NCBI RefSeq assembly: GCF_011009555.1
Contig: NZ_QXHD01000004.1
Span: 1,036,314-1,100,313, forward strand
Direction of reading: 5' to 3'
Length of the DNA stretch: 64,000 bases
DNA from: Adonisia turfae CCMR0081
GTDB lineage: Bacteria; Cyanobacteriota; Cyanobacteriia; Phormidesmidales; Phormidesmidaceae
Below are positions 44,374 to 54,402 of this stretch, piece after piece. The translations under genes were made by a program, and so were the position numbers. Positions within the stretch are counted from its first letter, which is position 1. Each line of letters starts with the position of its first letter. The notes under the pieces are model-generated. The model had not been told where the DNA came from and did not search any database. It saw only the letters and a list, made by a program, of their open reading frames with translations.

Positions 44374-46599
44374 ATGGCATCTCAAGATAACTCTGTTAAA
44401 GAGATAGAAATAGATTTACAGAAATATTGGCGAGTTCTAAAGCGTCGCTGGCTAATCGCTCTGACTGTTTTCGGTCTAACGACAACCGCAGCGGTTGGCG
44501 TTGGTATTACTCAAAAACCTGAGTATCAAGCCGAATCAAAACTTTTATTCGAGTTGTCAAACCAAGCGTCTGCTCTAGTTGGACTGGAGGGCGGTAACAG
44601 AGAACTCAGAGCACTTACTAATCTAGATAACCCCCTGGACACCCAAATTGAGGTTTTCCGTTCCATTCCCCTTGTCCAAAAAGTCATCGAAACATTAAAA
44701 CTACAAGATGATGAGGGTGAGCTACTTCAGCCTGAAGACCTGCTAAAGAGCCTTACGGTCACTGGAGTTCCTGGAACAGATGTTCTAAAAGTTACATATA
44801 CGTCTGAAGATCCAGAAATAGCAGCCACTGTTGTCAATACATTGGCAGATATCTACATTGAAAATGATATACAGACCAATCGCGCTGCGGCATTAGCAGC
44901 CCAAGAATTTATCACTGCACAACTGCCTGAATCTGAAGAAGCAGTTGAAGAGGCAGAGGCTTCACTACGACGCTTCAAAGAAGGCAACAATATCGTAGAC
45001 CTTGAAGAAGAGTCCCGTAACCTGGTTGAGTCACTGTTTACACTGGACAACGCCTTAATTCAGCTAAAATCTCAGTTAGCTGATAGCTCAGCTCAGGCAT
45101 CTCAACTACAGCAGAAGCTCAAACTTAGTTCTGATGAAGCATATGCTGTGGGGCTTGTCAGTGAATCACCTGGCATTCAGACCGTATTAGCACAACTACA
45201 AACTGTTCAGTCTGATTTAACGTTAGCCCGTACTCGTTACCGAGACGAACATCCTGAGATTATCACCCTACGCAATCAGGAGGCTGGGTTACAAGCACTA
45301 CTTCAAGAGCGCCTTGATGTCACCCTTGGTGCCAATGAACTGAACTTGCCTTCAGATGATCTCCAATCGGGCCAGTTAGAACAAGATTTAATCGCCGAGT
45401 ATTTACGCCTCGACGGAGCGACATCTGGTTTACAACAGCAAGTTGAAGAATTGACAACTGCTCGATTGGGTCAACAGAGTCGAGCTCGTGTTATTCCGGT
45501 TTTAGAGAAACAAGAGAGAGCATTAGATCGCCAACTTGCTGCAGCTCAGACCACCTATGAAACCTTGTTACAAAACCTCCAGCAAGCTCAGGTCTTAGAG
45601 AATCAAAATATTGGAAATGCTCGCATAGTTTCCCCAGCCTTAATACCTAACGAGCCCCTTGGACCCTCTCTGAAACTCTTTTTAATGACTGGCGGCTTTG
45701 CTGGTCTTCTTTTAGGGTTAATTACTGCCTTTATGGCCGATCTCCTGGACCAATCTGTGAAAACGGTTCAAGAAGGTCAAGAGTTGTACGAATATCCCCT
45801 CTTGGGTATCATCCCCGCCTGGAAGCGAGGCAATGCTAAGGGTTCGGATATTCCTAGCATATTAGTCAAGAATTCCGAATACAGCTCTATTCTGGATGCT
45901 TATCAAGCTCTACAAGCCAACCTTAAATTCTCCTGTGTTGATACCCACGTTAAGACAGTCACAGTTACAAGTGCAGTGGGTGGTGAAGGTAAATCAGAAG
46001 TTGCTGCCAACTTGGCCTTGACACTAGCTCATTTGGGCCACACTGTCTTGCTTGTTGATGCCGATCTACGTAAGCCAACACAACATCATATTTGGGATTT
46101 GCCCAATGTACAAGGTTTAAGTAATTTTGCTTCAGGGCAAGTTCCCCTTAAGGATGTCATTGTCTCTCAGGAGCCAAACTTACACATCTTGACAGCCGGA
46201 GTTATTCCGTTTAATCCTCTGGCAGTTTTGGAATCTCAGCTGATTACGTCCCTACTACAGGCAAGTGAAAAAGCATATGACTACATTATTATTGACAGCC
46301 CACCAATTTTAGGGCTAGTTGACGCGATCACCATCGGTCGGGCAACAGATGGCGTGCTGCTCGTCATGCGCCCTGGCATGGCCAATGCCGAAAACATTCG
46401 TGCAACGAAGACAATGTTGGCACAGTCAAAACAAAATGTGCTTGGTCTAGTTGCTAATGGCATTAACGTGAAAGGCAACACCGATCGTTATTTCTACAAC
46501 AATCAGGACTATACACCTATTGAAAGGCAGGCCAATTTTGTCAATGTGCCGAATAGTCAAAGCGTTAGCGATCCTGCCAACGTAAACGGTCGACTCTAA
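44374..46599 (+). CDS. Wzz/BY-kinase: polysaccharide co-polymerase with tyrosine autokinase
   Basis: 741 residues. A Wzz domain with TM1 about 28-48 and TM2 about 430-455 spans a coiled-coil extracytoplasmic region. The cytoplasmic kinase follows, with Walker A 'GGEGKSEVAANL' (K540), Walker A' 'VLLVDADLRKP' and Walker B 'IIIDSPPILGL'. The C-terminus has the short tyrosine cluster 'RYFYNNQDYTP' used for autophosphorylation. Such proteins set chain length and couple the outer-membrane exporter to polymerisation. It is first in the EPS operon, 73 bp before the export protein gene. Confidence 0.93.
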   Translation: MASQDNSVKEIEIDLQKYWRVLKRRWLIALTVFGLTTTAAVGVGITQKPEYQAESKLLFELSNQASALVGLEGGNRELRALTNLDNPLDTQIEVFRSIPLVQKVIETLKLQDDEGELLQPEDLLKSLTVTGVPGTDVLKVTYTSEDPEIAATVVNTLADIYIENDIQTNRAAALAAQEFITAQLPESEEAVEEAEASLRRFKEGNNIVDLEEESRNLVESLFTLDNALIQLKSQLADSSAQASQLQQKLKLSSDEAYAVGLVSESPGIQTVLAQLQTVQSDLTLARTRYRDEHPEIITLRNQEAGLQALLQERLDVTLGANELNLPSDDLQSGQLEQDLIAEYLRLDGATSGLQQQVEELTTARLGQQSRARVIPVLEKQERALDRQLAAAQTTYETLLQNLQQAQVLENQNIGNARIVSPALIPNEPLGPSLKLFLMTGGFAGLLLGLITAFMADLLDQSVKTVQEGQELYEYPLLGIIPAWKRGNAKGSDIPSILVKNSEYSSILDAYQALQANLKFSCVDTHVKTVTVTSAVGGEGKSEVAANLALTLAHLGHTVLLVDADLRKPTQHHIWDLPNVQGLSNFASGQVPLKDVIVSQEPNLHILTAGVIPFNPLAVLESQLITSLLQASEKAYDYIIIDSPPILGLVDAITIGRATDGVLLVMRPGMANAENIRATKTMLAQSKQNVLGLVANGINVKGNTDRYFYNNQDYTPIERQANFVNVPNSQSVSDPANVNGRL

Positions 46600-46672
46600 T
46601 TATTGGGCTAGGCCAGCCTACTTTCCTTTTATACAAAAGAGACAACACCGTCCTCAAACGCTCTTTAGACTT

Positions 46673-47773
46673 ATGTTTCAACTGACTTATTATCGGCTAA
46701 CTGCAGTAGCTCCCTTAGTCTTGGGGATAATTTGCTACGCCTCCATGCCAACTATCGCACAAACTACACAGTCTCTTGTATCACTTGAGACTACCTCCAA
46801 TGAGTCAACTCGTGCGAACCTCAATGAGCTTGCTGTTAATACTGGCTCATTGAGATCTACAGCAGCATCCTCTTACTTATTAGGTCCTGGCGATCGCATC
46901 GAAGTCAGTGTTTATGGGTTTCCAGAGTATACAGGTCCACTCTCTGTATTACCGGATGGAACTATTGCCCTACCCATCGTAGGTAAGGTTGCTGCAGCTG
47001 GGAAAACCACCGATCAGTTAACTCAAGAGTTGAGAATTATCCTCGACCGAATTCTAGTAGATCCTGCCGTTTCGGTCTCCTTAAATTCACTTCGTCCCGT
47101 TGTGGTTAATGTATCAGGCGAGGTCTACCGTCCTGGCCCTATTCAACTGCAAGATACAACCAACATTAATCAAGATACTCAATTAGCTTACGCGCCACCT
47201 TCAGTGAGTGAAGCGTTAGTAGAAGCAGGTGGGGTGAGACGCACGGCAGACATCCGTAATGTCGTGGTTATACGCGAGCTTCCCAATGGTGAAACAGTCA
47301 ATACAGAGATTAATTTGTGGGATGCCCTCTGGTCCGCCAGCTTACCAGAAGACATGTTGCTTAGAGATGGAGACTTAGTTTTTGTTCCCAGCTTACCAGA
47401 AGGCGAAACCATTGATAATCATTTATTGGCAAGATCCAGTCTAGCACCAGACACCGTAAGGGTTCGAGTTGTTGGAGAGGTCACGAGTCCCGGAGAGGTT
47501 GCAGTACCGCCTAATAGCTCATTGTCTAGTGCTGTTGCGATCGCAGGCGGCCCAACCGATGATGCAAGGCTCAAAGAAGTTGCCTTTATTCGAATGGACG
47601 ACAACACTGGTGAAGTTGTCCAAGAAGTCGTCGATCTGCGTAACCTTATCGACACCTATCAGATTCAAGATGGGGACGTCATTGTTGTACCTAAGACAAC
47701 CAGCGGTTCAGTTTTAGATTTAGCAGCGCGCCTAGTTAATCCTCTCAATTTCTTATTTAGAATATTTGACTAA
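46673..47773 (+). CDS. Polysaccharide export protein, Wza-like
   Basis: 366 residues. The signal peptide ends near residue 29. The Poly_export domain starts 'YLLGPGDRIEVSVYGFPEYT' (about 68-87), followed by two SLBB domains ('VVNVSGEVYRPGPIQL' and 'RVRVVGEVTSPGEVAVPPN'). No lipobox cysteine is apparent, unlike E. coli Wza, and this is common in cyanobacteria. It would form the periplasm/outer-membrane exit channel together with the Wzz/kinase. It is followed by a 155-bp gap before the flippase. Confidence 0.93.
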   Translation: MFQLTYYRLTAVAPLVLGIICYASMPTIAQTTQSLVSLETTSNESTRANLNELAVNTGSLRSTAASSYLLGPGDRIEVSVYGFPEYTGPLSVLPDGTIALPIVGKVAAAGKTTDQLTQELRIILDRILVDPAVSVSLNSLRPVVVNVSGEVYRPGPIQLQDTTNINQDTQLAYAPPSVSEALVEAGGVRRTADIRNVVVIRELPNGETVNTEINLWDALWSASLPEDMLLRDGDLVFVPSLPEGETIDNHLLARSSLAPDTVRVRVVGEVTSPGEVAVPPNSSLSSAVAIAGGPTDDARLKEVAFIRMDDNTGEVVQEVVDLRNLIDTYQIQDGDVIVVPKTTSGSVLDLAARLVNPLNFLFRIFD

Positions 47774-47928
47774 TGCTTGGGCAAGGAGATAGCTAGTCTA
47801 TTTGAGAATATATACTCGTTTATATCTTTTCTGAAATGTCACACAATGCTCTTTTCCCATATATTACCGCTGAGAGCAATATCATCAACTACTATAGTTA
47901 GCCTTATAAATATTCTTGCACCATCATA

Positions 47929-49194
47929 ATGCAACAAAAACTAAAGCGCTTGTTCTCTGACAAGCTCGTCAAAAATATGGGCTGGCTAACAGCGAGCCAA
48001 ATATTCAGACGCGTAATTCGCATCGCCATAGTAGTTGTTTTAGGTCGTGTATTTACCCCTGAAGAATATGGCTTGATGGCGATCATTTTTGCCGTCACTG
48101 AGTTTTCTACCGTCTTCGTACAAAAGGGTGGAGTTGCACCTAAGATCATTCAGGCCACGCAAGAAGAGCTTGACTCAATAGTAGAAACAGCATATTGGAG
48201 CAATTGGATTCTATGTATTGGGATCTTTTTATTCCAATGTCTACTAGCATTTCCTATTGCCACTTTTTATGGAAATGAAAAATTATTATTCCCTATTATC
48301 GTCACCGCTGGCAATTATCTTCTCAATCCCTTTTATGCGATTCAAGATGCCTTGATTCGTCGAGAAAACAGGCTCAAGATCGGTGCGATCGCAACAGCTA
48401 TCAATGCCGTTTTCAGTCAGTCTTTGGTCGTTATTCTTGCACTATTGGGCATGGGTATTTGGAGCATTGTATTTGCCCTAATGCTTTCTCAATTTTCCTA
48501 TTTAATTGTCTATAACAGGAATCACTCCTGGCGACCAAGTGGGAAAATAAGTTTGAAAGGATGGCGAGAAATTTTTAATTTCTCCAAATATACATTGGGC
48601 ATTGAAATGCTCAATTACTTGAGATCAAATATTGACTATCTACTCATTGGTCGATTCTTTAGCGTTGAACAACTTGGCTTATACTTCTTCGCTTTCAATG
48701 CAGGACTAGGGCTTAGTCTGACAGCTATTAACATGCTTTCTAATTCTGTATTCCCTTATCTGTGTGCAGCACGGGATAACCTATCTGCGTTGAAGCAAAG
48801 CTATATCCGAAGTCTCAAAATTTGCGCAGCAATTATATTTCCCCTAGTTCTATTACAAAGCAGCCTGGCTCCGATCTATGTCCCTATTGTTTTCAGCAAG
48901 CAGTGGATTCCAGCAATTCCAATTCTTATTATGATTTGCCTGTCAGCTATCCCTAGACCTTTTGCTCTAGTTTCAGAGCAGTTGCTCTTGTCAGTAGACC
49001 GTGGAAGTGATGGTCTCAAGTGGAACATTTTCTTCACGATTATATTTACCATTTCTGTCATTGTAGGTGCCCAGTTCAATATATTCGTAGTAGCTGGAGT
49101 AGTCTTAGGAGTGCATCTATTACTCTTACCGATATTCACCTTCTTAGTTGCTAAGTCTGTATTCTCTGGCCGAGAAAAACTTTCGCTTTCCTAA
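47929..49194 (+). CDS. Polysaccharide flippase (MOP family, Wzx-like)
   Basis: 421 residues with about 12 membrane spans and no soluble domain. The start 'LVKNMGWLTASQIFRRVIRI' and 'VLGRVFTPEEYGLMAIIFAV' are typical of oligosaccharide-repeat flippases. It would turn lipid-linked repeat units to the periplasmic side. It contains a HIP1 site at about 48385, the last one before a long HIP1-free stretch. Subfamily is assigned by pattern only. Confidence 0.88.
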   Translation: MQQKLKRLFSDKLVKNMGWLTASQIFRRVIRIAIVVVLGRVFTPEEYGLMAIIFAVTEFSTVFVQKGGVAPKIIQATQEELDSIVETAYWSNWILCIGIFLFQCLLAFPIATFYGNEKLLFPIIVTAGNYLLNPFYAIQDALIRRENRLKIGAIATAINAVFSQSLVVILALLGMGIWSIVFALMLSQFSYLIVYNRNHSWRPSGKISLKGWREIFNFSKYTLGIEMLNYLRSNIDYLLIGRFFSVEQLGLYFFAFNAGLGLSLTAINMLSNSVFPYLCAARDNLSALKQSYIRSLKICAAIIFPLVLLQSSLAPIYVPIVFSKQWIPAIPILIMICLSAIPRPFALVSEQLLLSVDRGSDGLKWNIFFTIIFTISVIVGAQFNIFVVAGVVLGVHLLLLPIFTFLVAKSVFSGREKLSLS

Positions 49195-49234
49195 ACAGAC
49201 GCAATGCTAGATTCCAGCATGTTTTTTCTAGTAT

Positions 49235-50176
49235 ATGATTATGGAAATTAAGCCATCTATTTCTGTCGTTATACCAGCTTATAATGCGGCCAGATTTCTA
49301 CCAGAAGTCATCCAATCTGTACTAGATCAGACCTATCAAGATTGGGAATTGCTAGTCATTGATGATGGCTCAACAGATAATACCGCCACATTAGTTAATA
49401 AGTATTGTCAGTTAGATTCACGCATTCGTCTTATTACCACAGAGAATGGTGGTGTTTCCGCAGCCCGTAATTTAGGCGTTGAACTGGCAACTACAGAACT
49501 TATAGCATTCTTGGATTCAGATGACCTCTGGCTACCAGATAAGTTATCAGTTCATGTTGACTACATGAATACTCACCCTGAGATAGGTGTCAGTTTTGCA
49601 AGGGTGGAACTGATAGATCCTGATGGAAAAAGCACCGGTAAATTAACGGCAAATATATCTAAAGATCTCCAGCCATACACTTTTTTCTATACAAACCCAA
49701 CCGTCACAACATCAAATGTTGTTATACGAAAATGTATCTTTCAATCTTTAGGAGGATTTGATAAATCAATAAAGTATTCTGAAGATATTGACTTACTTTT
49801 TAGAATTGCGTTTCAAAGTCATTGGACGATTGAGGGAATTGATAAAGTATTAATTCAATATCGTCTTCATTCGTCTGGTTTGTCTTCAGATATCATGAAA
49901 ATGAAAGAAGGTTGGATACAGTTAATGGACAAAGCACGAAAAGAAGCTCCAAACCTAGTAGATGAGCATTATCGTGCTGCCGAAGCAGCTCATTTTCAAT
50001 ACTGGGCGAAGCAGACACTTCGGCTAGAAATTTCACCGTTTGTAGGGATATCCTTAATTAATCAAGCACTTATTTCTAGCTGGCGAAACATTTACCAAAA
50101 GCCCAAGCTTATTGTACTGACTATACTCATTTATCTCAGACTGATGACATTCAACCTAGTAAGAGTCAAGATTTAA
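49235..50176 (+). CDS. GT2-family glycosyltransferase
   Basis: 313 residues. GT-A fold with 'SVVIPAYNAARFLPEVIQSV' near 8-27, 'LVIDDGSTDNTATLV' near 36-50, and the metal/sugar-phosphate motif 'AFLDSDDLWLPDKL' near 89-102. A C-terminal region with several aromatic residues and a membrane-like last helix follows. It probably adds one sugar to a lipid-linked repeat unit. It is part of the same plus-strand run as the flippase (40-bp gap). Confidence 0.9.
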   Translation: MIMEIKPSISVVIPAYNAARFLPEVIQSVLDQTYQDWELLVIDDGSTDNTATLVNKYCQLDSRIRLITTENGGVSAARNLGVELATTELIAFLDSDDLWLPDKLSVHVDYMNTHPEIGVSFARVELIDPDGKSTGKLTANISKDLQPYTFFYTNPTVTTSNVVIRKCIFQSLGGFDKSIKYSEDIDLLFRIAFQSHWTIEGIDKVLIQYRLHSSGLSSDIMKMKEGWIQLMDKARKEAPNLVDEHYRAAEAAHFQYWAKQTLRLEISPFVGISLINQALISSWRNIYQKPKLIVLTILIYLRLMTFNLVRVKI

Positions 50177-50262
50177 TTTTAAAAAGATTACCTAAAAGAC
50201 GATCAAAATATTTACTTTACATAAAGAACGTGATCACTTAAAAGAATAATGCCTAGGGGAAT

Positions 50263-51624
50263 ATGACGCTAAAAATTCCGAGAACATTAGAACACATATT
50301 CATGTGTTTTACCCTGTGGTTTCTACTGGGTAATCCTATTAACTTGATTACCAATGGAGCCGGAGGGGGGCAACTTGTAGATGTCAGTCAAGCTAACAGC
50401 AATTTCTTACTTCCGGCTATTAGCATGTTGCTATATCTTATAGCCAGCATAGGCGTACTACTGCGCTGGAAGTTGATATTAGCTCGATTACGTTCTAATC
50501 CTCAATTTTTGCTGATCGTTATTCTCCTAATCATCGCTTATATTTCAGCAGGATGGTCATTTTATCCAAATATCACTTCACGTCGCACCATATTATTGCT
50601 AGGCTCAACCGCTGTTGCCATATATTTTTCACTGAGCTTCAGCTTGAAGCAACAACTTAGATTTCTGATCATAGCCTTATGTATTAACACTATTATTTGC
50701 GTTCTTTTTGGCGTGCTGCTTCCAAAATATGGAGTGATGCACTTACCGCCCCATACAGGAGCATGGCGAGGAGTATACAGCCATAAAAATAAGTTTGGTG
50801 CTCGCATGGCATTAACTACAGTTTTTTTACTCGCTACTCGCTACTCAAATTTATTTCAGGGGAGGTCCAAGCTAGCTATTAATTGCATAATGATTTTGTC
50901 GGCTTCTCTGGTCGTAGCCTCTAAATCAACAACTGCTTTATTTGCCACCGTAGTGTTGGCTCTACTCTTCTTCGCTTGTAACGCTCTAAAGCTCAACTAC
51001 AAATCGATGGTGATTGCCCTTAGCTTCATCATATTCGTTGTCGCCTTTGGGTTTATTTATCTTCAAACCAATGCAGACACGTTACTTTCTGCATTTGGCA
51101 AAGGTACTGATTTATCAGGACGAAACGAAATTTGGCCCGCTTTATGGGAGATGATCTCTCGAAAGCCGTTTTTAGGGTATGGATACCAAGGTTTTTGGGG
51201 GCCAGACGGTGGACCAGCTGATCTTGTCAGACAATTAACTGGTTGGCCTGTCCCTAATGCCCATAATGGCTTTCTTGAGGTTTTTCTATCACTAGGCTGG
51301 ATAGGAGCTCTCCTCTTCCTTACAAACTTCGCAATTACCCTGATCAGATCTTTCCAGTTAATCCGACTGACCAAAACAACTGAAGCTATCTTCCCAGTTC
51401 TTTTCCTGGGCTTTTTTATCATCAGTAACATGACAGAGAGCAATCTCTTTAAACAAGATTCCTGGACACTATATATATGGGCATCATTGGTGTCTATACA
51501 AATCATGTCAACTTATGCAGAGAGAAAAGCATCTCAGGTTCGCACCACAGGGATTGACTCTGGCTATGGAAAAGTTGCACCTTATAAAAGCCCCCATACA
51601 GAATCTGCTCTGTCAAAGAGATAG
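50263..51624 (+). CDS. O-antigen ligase/polymerase-type membrane protein (Wzy-like)
   Basis: 453 residues with about 11 membrane spans and a large periplasmic loop. The Wzy_C pattern is 'GTDLSGRNEIWPALWEMI' followed by 'GYGYQGFW' and 'NAHNGFLEVFLSLGWIGALL', with the conserved Arg, Glu and His residues. This family contains polymerases and ligases; in this operon it most likely polymerises the flipped repeat units. No cytoplasmic catalytic domain is expected. Confidence 0.9.
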   Translation: MTLKIPRTLEHIFMCFTLWFLLGNPINLITNGAGGGQLVDVSQANSNFLLPAISMLLYLIASIGVLLRWKLILARLRSNPQFLLIVILLIIAYISAGWSFYPNITSRRTILLLGSTAVAIYFSLSFSLKQQLRFLIIALCINTIICVLFGVLLPKYGVMHLPPHTGAWRGVYSHKNKFGARMALTTVFLLATRYSNLFQGRSKLAINCIMILSASLVVASKSTTALFATVVLALLFFACNALKLNYKSMVIALSFIIFVVAFGFIYLQTNADTLLSAFGKGTDLSGRNEIWPALWEMISRKPFLGYGYQGFWGPDGGPADLVRQLTGWPVPNAHNGFLEVFLSLGWIGALLFLTNFAITLIRSFQLIRLTKTTEAIFPVLFLGFFIISNMTESNLFKQDSWTLYIWASLVSIQIMSTYAERKASQVRTTGIDSGYGKVAPYKSPHTESALSKR

Positions 51625-51967
51625 AAATCTGACATTAATTTGCACAGACTGTTACTAAAAGGAGATGTAGAATAATACCAATGTAAAATACTCATCTTAG
51701 AGAGAAGATCATCTAAAGTTTACCTATTTAAACTTTTAGAAAGCACCTAAATCAGTAAGAATACTTATAGAGAACGCAATGCTTTCTCCTAACAAGAGCT
51801 TAGCATTACTGATTAGCTAAAGCTTTTTAATTTAACTGTAAACATAAAGAATACTTATTTTGCTTTGTAAAGACTCGAATAGTTAAATCCATTACCTACG
51901 GATTTTAGCTTTTACCTGTGCAATTGAAACTAGAGTTCACTATGTTTAGTATGTCTGAGGTCGCCGT
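51625..51967 (+). other. AT-rich interval inside the EPS locus
   Basis: About 340 bp between the polymerase gene and the next GT gene. AT-rich, no open frame of note, no clear hairpin. It could hold an internal promoter. Confidence 0.4.
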
Positions 51968-53053
51968 ATGAAATGGACCGTCATTGCGCCTTACTTTACC
52001 CAAGAATACATTGACAATAATCGATGGCTAGTCGGGCATATTCCTGAAGGGAAATATGACTTTGAGCTTATCCCTAGGCCACAACCCATTACTAAATGGC
52101 ATGAGAGAAAAGTAAAATACACAACGTCTTCCCAGTGGTTTCGCCACTGGGAACATGGTGCCCTCGCCTTAAATAGCGATTCCGACGGAATTATCACTTC
52201 ATACCCGCAGTTGCCAACAGTAATTGGCCTACAAAAGCTCCTAAAATGGTCTAAAAAACCAGTTGTCGCTTGGACCTTCAATGTTGGAAACTACGAAGTT
52301 GGGCCCCTGCGTCAATGGTTATCAGGCATCGGATTAAAACAAATTGACCGCTTCATAGTTCACAGTTATCGGGAAATCGACATTTACAGCAAGTGTTTTA
52401 ACTTACCGAAAAGTCGATTTTCTTTTGTGCCTTACGCAGCTCCAGACATTGAAATTCAGTACGAAGAAAATAACAACTCTCCATTTATTGCTGCACTGGG
52501 GTCTGCGCATCGCGATTTCCCTTGCTTCTTTGAGGTGGTTGAAGAGCTTGACATACCTACTGTTGTTGCATCCAGCAAAGTAGCTTTAGCTAATCTTTCC
52601 ATCCCTAAACAGGTCAAAACACCTTTTGGTATCACCAGAGCGGACTGTTGGAAACTGGCACAAGAAGGTCGGATTAGCGTAATACCTCTAAAAGTCAAAG
52701 ATAACGTTACAGCGGCTGGGCATGTAACAGTGATAGAAGCGATGTTGATGGCCCGTGCAGTAATTGTGTCTGATGCCTATGGCATGAGTGATTATGTTAA
52801 GCATGGAGAAACAGGTTGGTTAATCAAACCCGGTTGTAAACAGAGTATGAAGGAAGCGATTCAAACGCTATGGAACGATCCGGCATTACGAAATCGCTTG
52901 GGCCAAAATGCAAGAGCATACGCTAGAAAGAATTTTTCTCATGAGAATGCGGCGCTCTCTTTAGAGAAAATTTTGGATGAGGTTAGTGGTCGTACTAGCA
53001 AGGTAACTGAAGCTTATGCTAAGCCTCCTGAAGTTCTGGATGCTTGTAAGTAA
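51968..53053 (+). CDS. GT4-type glycosyltransferase
   Basis: 361 residues, GT-B fold. The C-terminal domain has 'GRISVIPLKVKDNVTAAGHV' followed by 'TVIEAMLMARAVIVSDAYGM' and 'GWLIKPGCKQSMKEAI', the GT4 donor-binding region with its E-x7-type glutamate. The N-terminal domain ('MKWTVIAPYFTQEYIDNNRW') is unusual among GT4 enzymes. Sugar and acceptor are unknown. A long AT-rich gap precedes it. Confidence 0.82.
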   Translation: MKWTVIAPYFTQEYIDNNRWLVGHIPEGKYDFELIPRPQPITKWHERKVKYTTSSQWFRHWEHGALALNSDSDGIITSYPQLPTVIGLQKLLKWSKKPVVAWTFNVGNYEVGPLRQWLSGIGLKQIDRFIVHSYREIDIYSKCFNLPKSRFSFVPYAAPDIEIQYEENNNSPFIAALGSAHRDFPCFFEVVEELDIPTVVASSKVALANLSIPKQVKTPFGITRADCWKLAQEGRISVIPLKVKDNVTAAGHVTVIEAMLMARAVIVSDAYGMSDYVKHGETGWLIKPGCKQSMKEAIQTLWNDPALRNRLGQNARAYARKNFSHENAALSLEKILDEVSGRTSKVTEAYAKPPEVLDACK

Positions 53054-53195
53054 ATATAATCGTCTACTGCTATCTACAGCATTGGCAATAGTTTACTGAT
53101 ATGAGCTAAATTTTGGATTGACTTGCAAGCCTAGGATAGCCCCAACGCAACTTGGCAATTTCAATATCCATCCTTGTCATCTAAAGAGTGAAAAC

Positions 53196-54248
53196 ATGAA
53201 AAAGGTTTCTATAGTTATACCTCTGTATAATACTGAGAAGTATGTCCGACTGGCACTCGAATCAGCATTAGCTCAGACGTATCAGAATTTGGAGATCATA
53301 GTTGTTGATGATGGGTCTACCGATGAAGGTGTAACTATATGTCAACAATTTACTGATGACAGAATCAGAATTATTCAGCAGGAAAATAGAGGCCTTTCAG
53401 GTGCTCGTAATACAGGTATTCGCCATGCGGAAGGAGAATATGTAGCTTTTCTTGATGCAGATGATCTTTGGGTTCCAGAAAAGGTCGAACGCCATGTTGA
53501 ACACTTTGAAAAACGACCTGAGATTGGCATAAGTTTTAGCTACTCTACATTTATAGATGAGAATGGCACACCGTTAGGCATTTATCAGATATCCAAGGTT
53601 AGCCAAATTACTCCACTTGATATCTTATGTCGCACACCCATCGGTAATGGATCTGCAGCGGTTTTCCGCAAGGAAGTCTTTGAGAATATCAAGTTCCCAG
53701 TGCAAGTTGATGGCATTATAGAAGAGCACTACTTTGATGAAGCATTTAGAGAATCTCAAGATGTAGAGTGCTGGATGAGAGTCGCCATTAAAACCAAATG
53801 GATTATGGAAGGGCTTGCAGAGCCCTTAACTTTATATCGGGTAAATTCGAAGGGTATTTCAGCCAATTTAACCAAAAAGATGAAGGCCTGGGAGCGTTTA
53901 CTCAATAAAGTTAGAAGCTATGCTCCCGAGGAAATGGAGCAATGGGAAAAACCTGCCATGGCATACCATTGTCGCCATCTGGCTAGAAGGGCTGTAACGC
54001 TGAAAGATGGAGGACAGGCCATGAAACTCTTCAGCCGAGCAATCGCTACATATGCACCAATCTTGATTGAAGAACCATTCCGAACATTTCTCACCGGAGC
54101 TGCAGCTAGTGCGTTGTGGATTCTACCCATTAACGTATATCAGAGGTTATTTGAAGTAGCTGCCAACCTGACTGGTTCAAGTCAAAGACGCCGTATGACC
54201 AGATACTCAACCGTGTATCAGTCATCGTCTCAGAAGGTAGCCTCCTAG
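53196..54248 (+). CDS. GT2-family glycosyltransferase
   Basis: 350 residues from ATG 53196 (MKKVSIVIPLYNTEKYVRLA). A longer frame from a TTG at 53118 adds residues unlike the family. The GT-A domain has 'IIVVDDGSTDEGVTI' and 'AFLDADDLWVPEKVERH', both metal/sugar motifs. The C-terminal 80 residues are helical and basic. It is a second member of the same GT2 subtype as the protein at 49235. Probably a paralogue acting on the same repeat unit. Confidence 0.89.
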   Translation: MKKVSIVIPLYNTEKYVRLALESALAQTYQNLEIIVVDDGSTDEGVTICQQFTDDRIRIIQQENRGLSGARNTGIRHAEGEYVAFLDADDLWVPEKVERHVEHFEKRPEIGISFSYSTFIDENGTPLGIYQISKVSQITPLDILCRTPIGNGSAAVFRKEVFENIKFPVQVDGIIEEHYFDEAFRESQDVECWMRVAIKTKWIMEGLAEPLTLYRVNSKGISANLTKKMKAWERLLNKVRSYAPEEMEQWEKPAMAYHCRHLARRAVTLKDGGQAMKLFSRAIATYAPILIEEPFRTFLTGAAASALWILPINVYQRLFEVAANLTGSSQRRRMTRYSTVYQSSSQKVAS

Positions 54249-54402
54249 CCCTCAAAACAGTTCTCGTGTATTAAGACACATGAATCATAAGAGAAGTACG
54301 CTAGGATGGTTACAATCCCTTACTTTACGGGAAATCGATGCAACAGCAATTCAAGATTCTTGTGTTGCATTGTATGTCTAAATACTTATTTTTATAGTTA
54401 GC